This document shows, one piece after another, positions 47,891-61,559 of a DNA stretch of 64,000 nt. Each line of letters opens with the position of its first letter. The stretch's first letter is position 1. Location of the stretch: positions 904,308 to 968,307 of the forward strand of contig MU839080.1 of the NCBI GenBank assembly GCA_030685235.1, given 5' to 3'. Below the pieces are notes generated by a model, which searched no databases, was not told where the DNA came from, and saw only the letters and a list, made by a program, of their open reading frames with translations. This stretch comes from Copromyces sp. CBS 386.78. Its lineage: Eukaryota; Ascomycota; Sordariomycetes; Sordariales; Sordariaceae. Made by a program: the position numbers and the translations under genes.

Positions 47891-48540
47891 TTGCCATCAC
47901 CGAACGGGAAAGATGGAAGCCTTCTTTTGTCGCAATCGTGGCTTCAACGTGTAGCTTACCTTAGTGATAGTCTACCATCCGCGATGCCATAATTGAACGT
48001 CTTCTTTGCTTTCCATGACGATTATGCGTCATATACTGTAGCTCATCTTGCGTCCGGGCCGTGTGTGTTCAGTAGTGTCTGGGATGGTGGTGGTGCTCCG
48101 GGATGTGGTGTGTCGTCTCGAAAAGGTGAAGCTATCACGGGGCCATCACTCTGGAACAGTGGAACTGGGCATGGATCCCTCTGCTCGGTAACCCGTTCCC
48201 ATCGCATCGCGCTGTCTCTGCTGTTCATCCGGTATTCGTCCGGACTGCAATCCGTAGTCCCTGGTCGGTGCAGTGCCAAGCGATGAAAAGCGGAGTACAT
48301 GGCAGAGAATGTCGGGCAGAAAGAGGGCCGCTTTGCCAGAGCGATCGGCGGATTCGGTCGGGCCATGGAGGCAGCTGTGGACGACTGGGACTCTGAAGCT
48401 CTGCCATGGGGGCCAAACATTGTGTGCGTATGCGCTTCTCCCAAACGGGCAAGGCAATCTCGAAACGATTTCGCGAAGTCGAGCCTCATCCGAAAAGGTT
48501 AGTTGGCTAGTACAGAAATGATGCGTGGCTAGTCCCCCCC
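47891..48540. other. Short unique spacer before the TA-rich block
   Basis: Normal-composition sequence with overlapping chance frames on both strands (about 48.04-48.50 kb) and no recognised domain. It ends in a C-rich stretch near 48534, after which composition changes. Confidence 0.45.
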
Positions 48541-49559
48541 ACTTTTACATACTAAGTAAGCCCAGCCAGCCGCCCAGCACACCGTACACATCGCCAAATC
48601 TACATCGCTCTTTCACGTAAAGCTATTCAGAATTATCAATCCAGTCAATTATCTACTGCTGAGATAGTTAATATGGTTCCTGCTACTATAACTACTATCC
48701 CTACTACTACACTAGCGGTTGCACTAGTCGCTACACTCGCTAGCTAAAGTGCACGTACCTACCCTAATTCTAATACCCGCCGTATAAGTATTAGCTAGAG
48801 TGCTAGAGAGCCCCCCCTATACCTAAATTATTATTTAAATTATTAAATCCCTATAAATATAATATTAGAAGCGGCGCTATAGGAGTTGGAGCTCGCTTAT
48901 ATTACATTATTAGTATTACCTATCTATCCCCTTATAATTAATTAGAAAATGGCGGACCGTCCTAATATTAAGGTAGCTATTTAATAGGAATTGGCACCTC
49001 GTAACTAAATTAATTAGAATTGGATTAAATTAGCGGATAGCCGTAATATAATTATTGCTAAATTAGTAGTTATTACTACCCTTAGGGATAAGGAGATAAG
49101 GAGGGTACTAATATTCGCTAGGAATAATATAATAATAGTAAGGGAATTAGAATTTATATCCTCTATAACATTACGAAACTTATTATAAGGCTTTAGCGTA
49201 ATTCTTTAAAATTTATTCGAATAAAGGCCTCTCCTACTAATTCTTATATTGCCGCTCGTTAAATACTTCCTTTACTTCTACTACGGGGCTATTTCTAGCG
49301 AAGTATAGAAATTAATATCCTCCCTTTTATATTTTATAATATTGCCCGGCGAAGGCCTCCCTATCTTCGTTGTAAAATAGTATACGGCCGTTATTATATC
49401 AGTCGTGGTTAATAGGTATAAATTGAGTAAGTTAGGTAAATAAGGTTTGGTTATCCTTTAAATTACACGGTTCGTAAATTTCTAAGTTTATAAGGTTATA
49501 CTCCGTTACTTTACGTATATATTCTATAAGGTTTAGATCGGGGATTACTACTTTACATC
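48541..49559. other. Start of RIP-type TA-rich DNA, unclassified repeat remnant
   Basis: Beyond about 48.65 kb the sequence becomes dominated by TA, TAA and TAG with very few CA/TG dinucleotides, the mark of RIP on a repeated sequence. Fragments of all frames are riddled with stops. I could not assign this part to a family; it may be the distal part of the MULE to its right or another element. Confidence 0.6.
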
Positions 49560-50925
49560 GGCGATTAGGCAAAGTAATAAGGTTTCAGATAGCGTAAATA
49601 CGGCGTTTAACTTCGGTTATATCGCTTAGCCCGCTATTTAAATTTAATTATTAATACGTATTTAAATCCTCTTTAAATAATACTAATAGCGGGTCTTCTT
49701 ATAGTAATTTTAATATAAAATACTTATAGGGTAGGCTATACTAGGTAGTAAACTCCTTCTTATAATTAAGGTCTAGATTTTAAACCGGATTTCTAAACTA
49801 ATTATTATACGTATATCGGTACTAAAACTATAGAAATTTAAAGGCGTATAGTACAACCTATAAATAGTTAGTTAATTAAGGCTAAATACAAAAAGGGATT
49901 TATCTCCCCCGAAAAATTCCGAGAAATTCCGAAGAATCTATTTATAAAGACCTAGACTTCTTCGGGTACATTTACATACCTTCAATACCAGATTATTAAA
50001 CATTCCGACCGTTTTATATTTAATTAAAAGCCCTTATTTCGCCTCTATAACCCTCTTCTTAAATTCCTATTTTTAAAAGCGGTAAATAGTTCGTATATAC
50101 TCGTACAGCTAGTCTAACGAGGAGAGGCGATTTTTAAATAAACGTTTAATAATTCTATATATAGATTCGATTCGATTATTAACTTTAATACTATAATTTC
50201 TATACTTTAAAATAACGTGATTGCCGAATTCGTTAATTTATAAGAAGTAATATTTATAGAGGTAAGAAAAGAGTACTATAATAAACAATAATTAATAGAC
50301 GAAAAAGGTATATAATTTATTGTAGAGGGGGGTAAGAGGGGAGGATACATACGAATCTATTGTCTAAATTCATTAATTATCAATTGCCATACCCACTTAA
50401 AACAACCCTTATTATTAATATAAACTACTTACTTCTATACCTTCTAAAACCCCTCGTACGAATCTTAATAAAACCGACGAGCTAAGTTAAAGATAAGGAT
50501 TTTACAATTATATAGAGCAGTAGCTTTAGGCGGTGGCTCATCAACTACGTTGCGAACTCCTTGCCTATCGTTGGGTTATTATATAAAATAAGTAGTAATA
50601 ACTATATTGTTAACTTCTTTTAGGTCCTCCTCCTCTAAATCATCGTCAAAATACTTATTAATAGTAGCCTTATCCTCTAGCGCGGCCGCGGAGCCTTAAT
50701 ATAATAAAAAATTAGGGCCTTTGCTATTTAAATCCCGTATAATTAGGAGGGGATTTAATAGGTTAATACTGGGGACTAGCTTAGCACTATTTGGTTATAC
50801 TTACTTCTTCTTAATATAATAGTTTACGTTTTTTATAACGTACTATATATAGAGTTGGTATAGTACGTTTAAATAGGTAGCGATAGCGGCCTTTTTAAAT
50901 CCCCTATCTATTATAGGGTTAGACC
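49560..50925 (-). mobile_element. RIP-degraded MULE-type transposase remnant
   Basis: Read on the - strand with stops treated as RIPed Gln/Trp codons, the order of motifs fits a Mutator-like transposase. DRGFKKAAIATYLNV (about 50.90 kb) is followed by IKNVNYYIKKK in the position of the family's WHxxKN block. Near 50.1-50.25 kb lies INEFGNHVILKYRNY...VNNRIESIYRIIKRL, resembling the conserved N/S-R-V-E-S-x-H segment. At about 49.75-49.70 kb is TQYSLPYKYFILKLL, resembling the SWIM zinc-finger tail (C-x-H with Cys and His changed to Tyr by RIP). The N-terminal half is missing, because an LTR begins at 50926. Boundaries are approximate and the left end is not defined. Confidence 0.58.
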
Positions 50926-51136
50926 TGTGATGTGCTGTGCTGCACTAACTACACATGTGCTGTGCCGACCAGAGCCCAGAGCTTTGGCTACGCACATATC
51001 ATCGTTACGTGCAGCCTTACGTGCCCGCGGTCTAGTCTGTAGGGCTCTCGCCCATATATAGCCAAACCTCCGCATATACTTCCTTCTTTCCTCCTTTCTC
51101 CTTATATAATAATATATATCTCATTATACCCCTACA
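50926..51136 (+). repeat. 5' LTR of element 1
   Basis: Bounded as TGTGATG...CCCTACA, about 211 bp. It shares a core (GGGCTCTCGCCCATATATAGCC, then a CTTCC/TTTCC-rich tract) with the reverse complement of the element 2 LTRs at the same relative position, and has nearly the same length. Exact ends are inferred because the partner LTR is outside the window. It remains comparatively G+C-rich and keeps many CA/TG dinucleotides. Confidence 0.7.
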
Positions 51137-51659
51137 ATGCTATTTCGCCCTGTAATAGTTTATTATATTTTACTATTACGTTGTGTGCGCCTATTTAATA
51201 AAAGGAAGATTGTTCGTATTATTACGATCGCGATAATTAGTTAATTAAGATTCGACCTTGTACATTCCCGACCTCGAATTACGAACCTAGTCGTTAAACT
51301 AGGTAAAATACTAAGACGAGTATTATTAAAATCGTTCGCACTTTCTCTCCCTTATATTTGTCAAAGTATATTTGATTTAGTAATTAATATCTAATTCTAT
51401 TACTCCTTAAGCTTAGCCTATAACTGATAATTTTATTATTATTATAATTATTACTACTATTATAATAATTATTAGTTTAAAATATTAAAACGATTTAACG
51501 GTTTTCGTTTAAGCGTTCGAAGGCTTCTATTATTAAATGATTAAAATTTTAATACCTATTTTTTAAGCGTATAATTTCGCTAACTTTTCCGTTTTTTAAG
51601 CTTTTTTCTCCGTTTTCTATCGTCTGCTCTATAACGACGTAATTATAGTTAGAGTTAAC

Positions 51660-53380
51660 GTTCGCGATTTCGAAGAAGATTTTATTATAGTTAGAAAAGA
51701 AGTTATTTATTTATATATTTGTATTAGAGATTTTAACTACGAGATTGCCTATAAGGAAAGTAATATTATAATTATTCGTACCTAATACTTATTCGCCGTT
51801 TAAGTTAGTGTAAAGGATTACTAAAATTAAATTAAATCGTTCTACAAATAAATCGCCGCTTTTAAGAAGGAATTTAGCGATTTCCGTATAGTATTTGCGG
51901 CTGCTTTCTAATCCTAGAAGGACCGTTATTAAAAGATCCTTTTCGATTTTCGTATTAGGTTCCCGAAGAATAGCCTAGTCCCCCTATCCCTTAATTTAAC
52001 TCCTTTGCCTCTTAATATATTTAGTAATTTTAATAACGATAATAATATAATAAATGCCGGTAAGAACGGTAGCGGTTATAAATTAGTATTGCGTATTATA
52101 ATTACCCCCGCCTTTAATAGTAAAGGATTATCGATCGAACGTACTATTAAATATCGCGCCTAATATATATATATATAAAATTTATTTAGGTAAATGAATT
52201 TAAGATTTTTGCTAACGAGCGCCCTAAATTTTCCTTTATTACCCGTTCTATTAAAAGCGTCCTATTCGAGGTTATTGAGACTAAGTTGAATAAGGCCATC
52301 TTTGGCGAGCCTTATAAGTAGGCTATAGCCTTCGAATTAATTAATAAGTTGGATAAAAAGTATAATAATATTAACGTTATTATAGAATCCCGCCGTACCT
52401 TTAAGGATTTTAAAATATTTAAAGGTATGAAATAGATTGATTTTGAAGAAAAGTTCGTTATATTTATTAATAAATATAAATTCAATAACGGTATAAAGAT
52501 TTATTATTTCTATTAGAAGATTAGCGATTACGTTCGCTTTGCCTTTTCTTATTAACGTCCTTAACTTATTAATAATAAGTTTAACGAATAGTTTAAAGCC
52601 GTTCGTAACTTCGTTAAAATATTAGAAAATAAGGATTAGCGCGAAAAGTAGATTAACCTATTCTATAAGGCTAATATAATTAATACCTCCGCTCTTACTA
52701 GTCGTACTTCCGCGACCGAAGTAATTATTAGCTAAGGTAGCGATATAATAGATTTTAATATTATAATTGAAATAGATATCTAAATATTTCGTATAATTAA
52801 AGCTAGTATTTTTAAATATCGTATGAAGATAGGTATTTATACCCGTTGCGGAAAGCCCGGCTATTATTCTGCTAATTATTACGCCCGGGTTAATTTTAAA
52901 AAGGAAATTAAGCCCTGTAATAACCGTAATAAAGGCCGCGGCGGTAATATTAATAATATTAGTAATATTAGTAACGGTGGTAATAATTGTAATAATAGTA
53001 GTAATAATGGTACTTCTAATAACGGAAGTAATAGTAATTATAATAATAATAGTAGTAATAATATTGGCGGTGGTAATAATAATGGTAGTAATTAGTAGTA
53101 GCCCGCTTAGGGCTAGTATAGTTACGGATAGTAGCGCTTTAATTATAGTAGCGGATATTATATTAATACTATAAACTCCGGTATAAGTATAGGAGTTCTA
53201 GCCCCCAGTATTCCGGCTCCCGGCTATTATAATTTTATTCCTACTTATTAGTCCGGCTTTATTAGCCCGATTATAAGTGACGAAAATAATTCTATTTTAG
53301 GCTAGGGAAATATATAGCCTCCTAATTAAATTGCGTTTAAAAGTACGAATTTAACGGATATAGAGGAAATAACGGGATTG
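51660..53380 (+). pseudogene. RIPed gag of element 1 with zinc knuckle
   Basis: Capsid-like stretches occur at 52.2-52.65 kb (FKIFANERPKF, AIAFELINKLDKKYNN, FAFSYQRP with stops at former Gln). The nucleocapsid zinc knuckle lies at about 52.84-52.89 kb and reads YTRCGKPGYYSANYYARV. Against the family pattern C-x2-C-x3-GH-x4-C it has Tyr in place of Cys, His and Cys, exactly what RIP transitions produce. An Asn/Ser/Gly-rich tail (52.92-53.09 kb) is the longest surviving frame (52823-53095). Confidence 0.8.
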
Positions 53381-53479
53381 TCCTTATACGGTTAAATATT
53401 ATTAAAATAAATAGATTTTTAATAAATAGCCGTTATAAATATTTAAATTTATTAAATCTTTTTATTTATTTATTTTATA

Positions 53480-56333
53480 GATTGCGTAAATTATACTATA
53501 CTATTTTCGTTAATAGCGGATATATTACCTTTAGTTTTATTAATTGTTGTTTTATTTATTATTATTGTTTCCCTTTTCTTCCGTTCGCTGTTCCTAAACT
53601 ATTATACCTCGCGGATAGTTAAACTAAGGGTAGTATTACTTACTTTTTTAGATTTATAATGTAAGTAGGAATTTATTACGAAGTTATTAATTTATTAATT
53701 TATAATTTAGCTGAGGATAACCCTATTATTTTAAGTTATTCGTAGTTCGTTTATTACGCCCTAAATATTAATTAGCCTAACGATTCTCTTCGGTTTAATT
53801 CCGCTTATAAATAATACGGCTATTTCCCGCCCGGGAATTTAAATTATATTATTCTATTCTTGAGCCGCCATTTTACAATTCTACGATTACTAGTTTAACG
53901 TTTATATTAAAGTTTAATAGTAGAGGATATAGATAATAAAGGCGAATTTAATTAGTACGACGAAGTAGTAGTTATTAAGCGGCTGTCTATTTCCGCTATA
54001 GTTAGGCGTGCTGTTCGTTAGCGATTCTACCGTTTTAAATATAGGATTGCTAATTGGTTAGGTATTACCCCGCTCGGGAAAGTGAAAGGCGGTAGTACGA
54101 TTATACTATCGGCTCTGCCCCCGGCGCCTCTTTTAATACTCCGCTTAGCGCCTTGCCGATAGGCCGGCGGTATAAGAATTTCTATAGTAGATTACCGAGT
54201 CCTAGTCCGGTTCTATAGTATCCCGGCTAGTCTTATTAACTTTAACGATATTAAGGAGCTCCCGGCTACTACTTTTAATTAATTAGTAGAAATTTATAAG
54301 CTTTAAATTATCCGTATAATTTAGGCTAATTTGGACGAAAATATCTGTAGGTTAATTAAAGAAAACGAAAAATTAGAAAAAGAAGGACGGATTTTAAACC
54401 ACTAAAATATAAGTGATAATTTTACGCTAAATATAGTAGTAGAGGTATTATTAAGTAAAGGTTAGCGTTTTAAATACTTTTTCGGTAATAAATATTATTA
54501 TTAAATTAACGCTTTAGTAGGGAAGGGAGACGAAGTTGCGTTAAAGGTAGTAAAAGTTTTTAATTCTATTAAAATTAACGGTATTAACGACGATTTTCTC
54601 CGTTACGAAGAAGTGATTAACGAATATTTTGTAGTAAATAGTATCGCTATTAATAAAATTATATTTAAGGACGCGGTTAAATTCTACGAAAAAACTAATA
54701 AATTTTTTAAAACGGTCGTAGAAATTTAAGCTAAGCTCCCACGATAATATTAGTATTATATATAAACCTTCTTATAAGAGGGAGCGGATATTCTTCTTCC
54801 TTATAGGGTATATAATTTAAAAATTGAATTTTGTCTGGGAGTAACCCTTCTCACTTCCTGCGAGTATACGTTTAATTTTAACGAATTTAGCATTATTAAG
54901 AAATAGGTTAATAATATATTTTAGAAGAAGTTTATTAAGCTTTTATAATTAGAGGCTTTAATATTTCTACTCCTTATTAAGAAATTGGGAGGCGGAATCT
55001 ATATTTGCGTTAATTATTACGGCGTTAATAATATTACCCTTAAGTCCCGTTATCCCTTCCCGCTTATTAAAAAGACCTTTAATATAATTTGCCGTATTAA
55101 GATTTTTACGAAGTTCGACGTAATCGCTGCTTTTAATTGTATTTGTATTAAATAAGGATACGAGTAGTTTATTACTTTTATAATCCGGTTTAATTTATTT
55201 AAATTTTTAATTATTCTTTTTAGTTTATAAGGCGCTTTAAATACATTTTAGAATTATATTAATAATATTCTATATAATATTTTCGATGTTTATACAATTG
55301 TTTACTTTAATAATATTTTTATTTATTCCGATAATGTTAAAGATTACGAGCGGTACGTTAACGATGTTTTCGATAAATTAGTAAAAGCGGGCCTTAGTAT
55401 TAATATTAATAAGTACGAATTCTATATAATAAGGATGAAATATTTGGGTTTAATTATTATATTTAAAAGTATCGAAATAGATTTAGAAAAGGTTAAAGCT
55501 ATTATAGATTAGTAAGTACTAGAGTTAAAGAAGTCCTTATAATCCTTTTTAGGCTTTGCGAATTTTTACCGATAATTTATAAAAGATTTTTTAATAATAG
55601 TTATTCTACTTTACGAATTTACGAAGAAGGACGTTAGATAGTCCTAGGATAACTATTATTAAACCGCTTTCGAAGTTCTTAAGTAGGCGTTTATTAGTAG
55701 ACCTATATTCAAAATGTACAATTAAATTAAAAAGACTATAGTTGAAATAGACGCTTCCAATTAGGCCGCGGGTAGTACCTTTTCCTAATACAGAGATAAT
55801 AGTATTTTCTATTTTATTGCCTACTTTTCGGTTAAGTATAATTCTTAAGAATATAATTATAATATATACGATAAGGAATTATTCGCGATTATTAAGGTAT
55901 TAGAGGAGTGGAGGCCGGAATTGGAAGGAGTTTAATAATTATTCAATATCTTTACAGATTATAAGAATTTTTAAATATTTATAATTAATAAGTAGCTAAT
56001 TTAGTAGTATATAAATTAGTCTTAATTCTTATTTCGATTTAACTTCCTAATTAAATATATACCGGGTTCTAAGAACCTTCGCCTAAACGCTTTAAGCTAT
56101 AAGTTTAATAATCGCCTTAATAGCGAGGAGGATAACCGTTTAATTATTCGTAAGCGGGTATTATTAAATCCGTTTTAATTCGAAGATAATTATTTTAAAT
56201 TTAATAATTTAGCGGCGGGTTTCTCGCTTTACTTATTAGGGCCCGACGACTTTAATACTTAATTAATTAACAATTTTATTTATATTAGCTACGAAATTTC
56301 TATTTTTTTGTAAGAATTGGTTTCTTCCTTCAC
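53480..56333 (+). pseudogene. RIPed pol (protease, RT, RNase H) of element 1, 5' part
   Basis: Aspartic protease signature at 53506-53520 reads FVNSG, a D-to-N change of the expected D-S-G. RT begins about 54.97 kb with LLIKKLGGGIYICVNYYGVNN and YPFPLIKKTF; its catalytic box at 55303-55314 reads YFNN where YxDD is expected, again D to N. RNase H at about 55.73-55.92 kb reads VEIDASNQAAGSTF and YDKELFAIIKVLEEW. Multiple in-frame TAG/TAA codons stand at Gln positions. The frame is interrupted by element 2 just after the RNase H/linker region. Confidence 0.85.
56329..56333. repeat. Left target-site duplication TTCAC of element 2
   Basis: TTCAC directly precedes the left LTR end TATCAC and matches the TTCAC directly after the right LTR at 63595-63599. 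Confidence 0.85.
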
Positions 56334-56543
56334 TATCACGGGGTGAGGCACTGTTGAGGGTAGGGTAAGATATGCGTTATTGTGCGAAGGAGAGGAAAGG
56401 AAGGATGTATACAGAGGATTGGCTATATGGGCGAGAGCCCTAAAGCTAGGCCGTACGCGCACATGACCCTACACGTAACCGTACTATAACGATAGTTATA
56501 GTGCGAGTACAGGGTGGGCATATTACAAGCTAATCCTGTGATA
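56334..56543 (-). repeat. 3' LTR of element 2 (210 bp)
   Basis: Begins TATCAC and ends GTGATA on the + strand, a 6-bp terminal inverted repeat. Aligns without gaps to 63385-63594; about 26 positions differ by eye and all are transitions. It contains an internal short palindrome around CTATAACGATAGTTATAG. Confidence 0.9.
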
Positions 56544-56560
56544 CTATCCCCCCTCAAAAG
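56544..56560 (-). promoter_or_regulatory. Polypurine tract of element 2
   Basis: On the - strand CTTTTGAGGGGGGATAG lies immediately 5' of the 3' LTR. This is the position and composition of the plus-strand DNA primer used in LTR retrotransposon reverse transcription. Confidence 0.75.
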
Positions 56561-56606
56561 AAGCTCTAGTAGCTTTAAAGATATATATATATAACGATAA
56601 TTATTT

Positions 56607-59600
56607 TTACTCGTATAGCTCTATCTCCTTCAATATTTTATTATAATTAATAACCTCTATAAGCGGTATCCTGCCTGCCCAAATATTTAATAACCTTCGT
56701 AGGATCTTCCTGTATAATAATGCTAAAGACTCCTCTACCTTCTTATCTAGCAGTTCGGTCGGTTTACAAACAGTCGTAACGCCGTTTGGGAGTAGGGTAG
56801 ACATATTGATTACGGTAGCGGTCTCGTAGCGTACTAGGCGGGCGGAGCGCCGTCTAGGGAGCTTAAGAACGGACTTAGGCTTAAGAACAGACTTGGGCTT
56901 AAGTTCGGAATCGGGTGCTAAGGCGGTATTATTAGCGACGTATTCGGGCTATTGCTATATTTCGGGAGGTATTAGCTTATCGGGATTCTCTTTATAAAAA
57001 TAGAGGATCGTTTCCTCGCAATTAATAATATTAGCCTTAAGTTCCTAAGTTAGTTAGTAATCTCCTTTTTATTATATATAGTAGTATTAGTAAATATTAT
57101 TACTTAATTGGGCATAGTCGATAAACTTTTCGAAACCCTATTCGGTATATTCTTTATAATTATTTATACGGATTATAACTCTACCGTTATTTACTCTAAT
57201 ATCTATTAAAATATTCTAGCTAAGGAAGCCTCTACCGATTTAGGGCTAGACTATCGAAATATAAAAAATAAGGGCGTACTTTATATTTAAAGGTAGGGCG
57301 AAATAAACTGTATAAAACTCTATTCGTATAATTTTGAATGGGCTTTCCTATCGAAGGTAAAATTTTAATATTAGGCGACCGTTAGCGAGGTTAATTATGT
57401 TAAATAATATTAAATCTCCTTCCTTATATTTAAGGGAATCGATTCGGTAGCGGTTAGCGTTATCTTCGTATTATATTTAGGTCCTTCTTATTTATTACGA
57501 AGCGAAGTCCTAGATCGTTTAGAAATAGTTAATTAGTTTATTAATTTTATAATACTCTTTAAACTAAATGGGTAATAAATCTAGGTATAGCGGGGTACGA
57601 GGCTCTATACCTATTCGGGAGTAAAAACTGTAATTAACGAAGAAAGGCAAAACGCCGGTAAATAATAATATTGTATTATTACTTACAAATTCAACGAAAG
57701 GAAACTATTTAACCCAATTAATCTATACCTAATTAATATAAAAACGAAGGAATTACTCTATTTTTACGTTAATATATTTAATTTAAACGTTAGTCTAGGG
57801 ATAGAAAGTAGAGGTTAATTTGCGAATAATAATAAACCGCTTATATAAAATATTTTAAAAACGTAAAACAAATTACGTACTACGATTAAAAAGGATTATA
57901 TTTAATAAATTATAAAAGTAGTATATTTAGTCGATAAAGCGATCAACTAATTCTTTAGCCTCTAAAATTACTATTAAGATATAGTAACGTATTTTAATTA
58001 ATTAATCAACAACGACGGCGATATATTTAAAAGTTTAATTAAAATAAACGCTTAAAAATAGTAAAGTAACGTAGTTAATAAAAATATTTTTCTATAATAT
58101 AAACGAAATTTTAAAAGGTTTAAAGAGGCTAGCGGAACTTCGTTTTAAAAATTTCGTTTTAACGTAGGGGAAATAACTTTTATAAAAAATCCTAATATTA
58201 TAAACTATCCCCTCCTAATAGAAATCGCATTAAAGAAGGTCGTAAATTATATTGCGATTAAAGTATCTTACACTAGGGGAATTATATTAACGACTAATTA
58301 AGACGAATTAAAACTCTTTATTGTAAAGGTCGATAATAATTTTATTATGCTACTTAATAATTCTATTACTAGCTACCTAATATTCTACAAATACTTTATA
58401 GAATACTTTTTTAATATTAGGGGTCTATTATTTATAAACGGGGTTTATTAAATAGGAAATAACCTCTTAAAGGAAAACGGAAATTTTATAACTATTTAAA
58501 ATAATATCGTTAATAGATTTATCGTCGTAATTGTTTATTAAGCGGAGGGTAAAATTTAAAGGGTCGAAGTAACTATTTTTAAATTATGCGGGATTTAGGA
58601 GTACCCGTTAGCGGGCTACTAAATAATTATCGTCGGCGTCGGCAGGGTAATCGTTAAGCTTGCGGCTTAAAGTATTAAGGCGAAAATTCTATAGCCTTAG
58701 GGTATATTTAATTAAAAAGTTAAATTATAATAGGAATTAGAATTACTTTATATAATACTAAATAAATTACTTATTAATTATAAAGGTTTAGAGGTTTTTA
58801 TAATCGGTTAGGATATTAAAGGGTTATTAGGTACCTTCGAACTCTGGCCTCTATTCCTCGAAAATTTTAATAATCGTAAGCAATTCTTTATTGTATATAT
58901 TATAATTATACTCTTAAGCCGTATATTTAGATAAAAAGTAGGTAATTAGGTAGAGAACGCCGTTATTACTATATTAAAAGAGAGTGCCGCCTATAGCCCA
59001 ATTAGAAGCGTTTATTTTAATTACTATTTTCTTAGATTAATTGTAAATCTTTAATACGGGTCTACTAATAAAAATTCGTTTTAAGGCTTTAAAAGTAGAA
59101 TTATACGTAGTAGACTATAATTATATAGTATTCTTCTTCGTAAATTTATATAACGGCCCTACTATTATCGAAAAATCTTTAATAAAATGGTAGTAGAAGT
59201 TTGCAAAATTTAAGAAAGATTATAGGAACTTTTTAAATTAGGGGACTACTTATTTAATAACGGCTTTAACCTTTTCTAGATTTATTTTAATACCTTCTAG
59301 TATAATAATAAGGCCTAAATATTTCGTCCGTATTATATAAAATTCGTATTTATTAATATTAATACTAAGGCCTACTTTAGTTAAGCGGTTAAGGATATTA
59401 TTAATATACCGCTCGTAGTCTTTAATATTATCAGAATAAATTAGAACGTTGTCGAAATAAATAATTGTATAAATAGTAAAAATGTTGTAAAGGATATTAT
59501 TAATATAGTTTTAAAAAGCCCTGGGGGCATTTTATAAACTAAATAGAATTACTAATAATTTAAATAGATTAAATTATATTATAAACGCTATAAACTATTC

Positions 59601-60100
59601 GTACCCCTCTTTAATACGGATATAATTAAAAGTAACGATAATATCGAATTTAGTAAAAATCTTAATATAATAAATAGCGTTAAAGGTTTCTTTAATTAGC
59701 GGTAACGGATACTATAATTTAAGGGTAACGTTATTAATACCGTAGTAATTTATATAAACGCGGACTCCTCCTCCTAATTTCTTTATTAAAAGGATTAGGG
59801 CGGATACTTTTAATTATAATAGTCGGATAAACTTCTTCTATAGTATATTATCGATTTATTTCTTAATTACACTAAATTCGTCAGGATTAAAAGGGCGTCC
59901 GCGAATAATTAAGGGTATAATTCCCGGGCGGAATTCGATTTTAAAGTCGTAAGAATAATAAAGGGGGAGGGTTTTAGTTCCCTTTTAACGGAAAATATTT
60001 ATATAATATTAATATTATTAGAGTAATTTAGTTTAGATTTATATATTAATTTTAAAAAGTTTATCGGCTTTTTTATAAAATTTCGTAATATTTTCCGAAG
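56607..60100 (-). pseudogene. RIPed pol (RT, RNase H, integrase, C-terminal region) of element 2
   Basis: Read right to left. RT begins around 60.0 kb, with IKKLGGGVRVYINYYGINN near 59.76 kb. The catalytic box (59459-59448) reads YFDN for YxDD, one Asp changed to Asn. RNase H near 59.0-58.8 kb reads INASNWAIGGTLF and YNKELLTIIKIFEE. The integrase region follows, then a chromodomain-like tail around 57.0-57.2 kb (CEETILYFYKENPDK). The last 65 codons (56804-56607) are still open and form the C-terminus. In-frame stops occur throughout the rest. Confidence 0.8.
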
Positions 60101-61559
60101 TAATTTTACGTAGGGCGATATTATTAGTAGCGAAATACTAATTAATAGCTTCCTTGCACTAAGGAAAATTATTATTTATACTGTTAATTTTAATAGAATT
60201 AGAAATTTTAATAACTCTTAAAATAGCTATATTACTTTTACTTACTAAATTATTAATTTAGCAATAGAAATTATTATTGAAGAACTTCTTATATTTTTAT
60301 CCCCTACTTATAAAGACTTTTTTAATTATTTCTAGTATAAACTTATTATTAAAGGCGGACGGGTTTAAAATATTATATTCTTCTACTAATTAATCCTCCT
60401 CTATTATATATTTAATATTTTCGGTTATATTAACTTTTATAGTACAAATAACTTAAAGGCTATACTTTTCTATTAACTAATTAAAGGCGGCGGCGGATAG
60501 CTCCTTAATATTATTAGGGTTAATAGGATTTATTAAAATATAGAGGCAATGGATTTAGATTCGATAATTTATAATAATAGTATAGAATCCTTTAACTACT
60601 TAGTAAAGTATTAAAACTATCCGTAGTAAAAGAAGGGGGATTACGCCGAAGGGGATAGTGTTAAATATAATAATTTAACCGGGGCCCGCTAATATTTTAC
60701 TAATTGCAGAAATCTTTAAATAATAAATAATCCGGTTTTAAAAATAATTAAACCGCTAATAAGTTGCTCGTCTTATAATTATAAAAATAGAAATATAATA
60801 AAGGGTATCCGCTCGTAATTTAATATCGGGTTTACCTTCGTCTAGGACCTCCTCGCAAGTAGCCTTTCTAAATACTAAACTTATTGTATTAAAATAGGCA
60901 GCTAGGCCGGCTACTAAAACTTCCCGCTTATTACTAAGGATCTCCTTTAAGAAATAACTATATTCTTCGTAAACTATAGTAAACTATAACGAATCGTAAG
61001 GCTATAAAATGTTTAGCGAATAGTAAATTAGCTATAAGTAGCCTAAAATAATAGGATTATCTTCGGTTAAATTATAGATAAGTAAATTAATAATTTCGTA
61101 ATAATAGTCTATCCTTATTATAATTCTTGTAAAATAGGTAATATTACCTTTGGCGGGACCTCCATCGGCGAAGTATAGGATTTTAAAGTTCGTAAACTTA
61201 AAAAAGGGGAGATAGTAACAATAAATAAAACGTTTATTAATAAAACCTAAAGCAGTATAACCGCTATCGACTAGGCTTAAATAGTATACTTTACGCGATC
61301 CGTCGGATAGTTGGATAAAGAGGTTTAATAAATTAAGGTATTTATAACGGCTATTTACGGAAGATCTATAAATTTTAACTATATCTAATTATATAATAAC
61401 ACTACCCTCCTCTCTCTATCTTATAGATAATTACTTCCAATCGCGATTTAGTTTAAAGGCTACATATTTCCCTACTGGTTAATATAATTAATCTTATTAC
61501 CCTAGACGGGGCCGACGAAGCCGGGGATATACGCGGGGACTGGGGCTTACTAATACTAC

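Noticed and set aside
48640..49350. Possible capsid-like or LINE ORF at the left of the TA-rich block
   Set aside because: Read-through translations contain no motif I can name; left as unclassified.
52977..53174. Ile/Val-rich + strand frame overlapping gag
   Set aside because: Out-of-frame reading of the Asn/Ser/Gly repeat of element 1 gag; the repeated AAT/AGT codons generate it.
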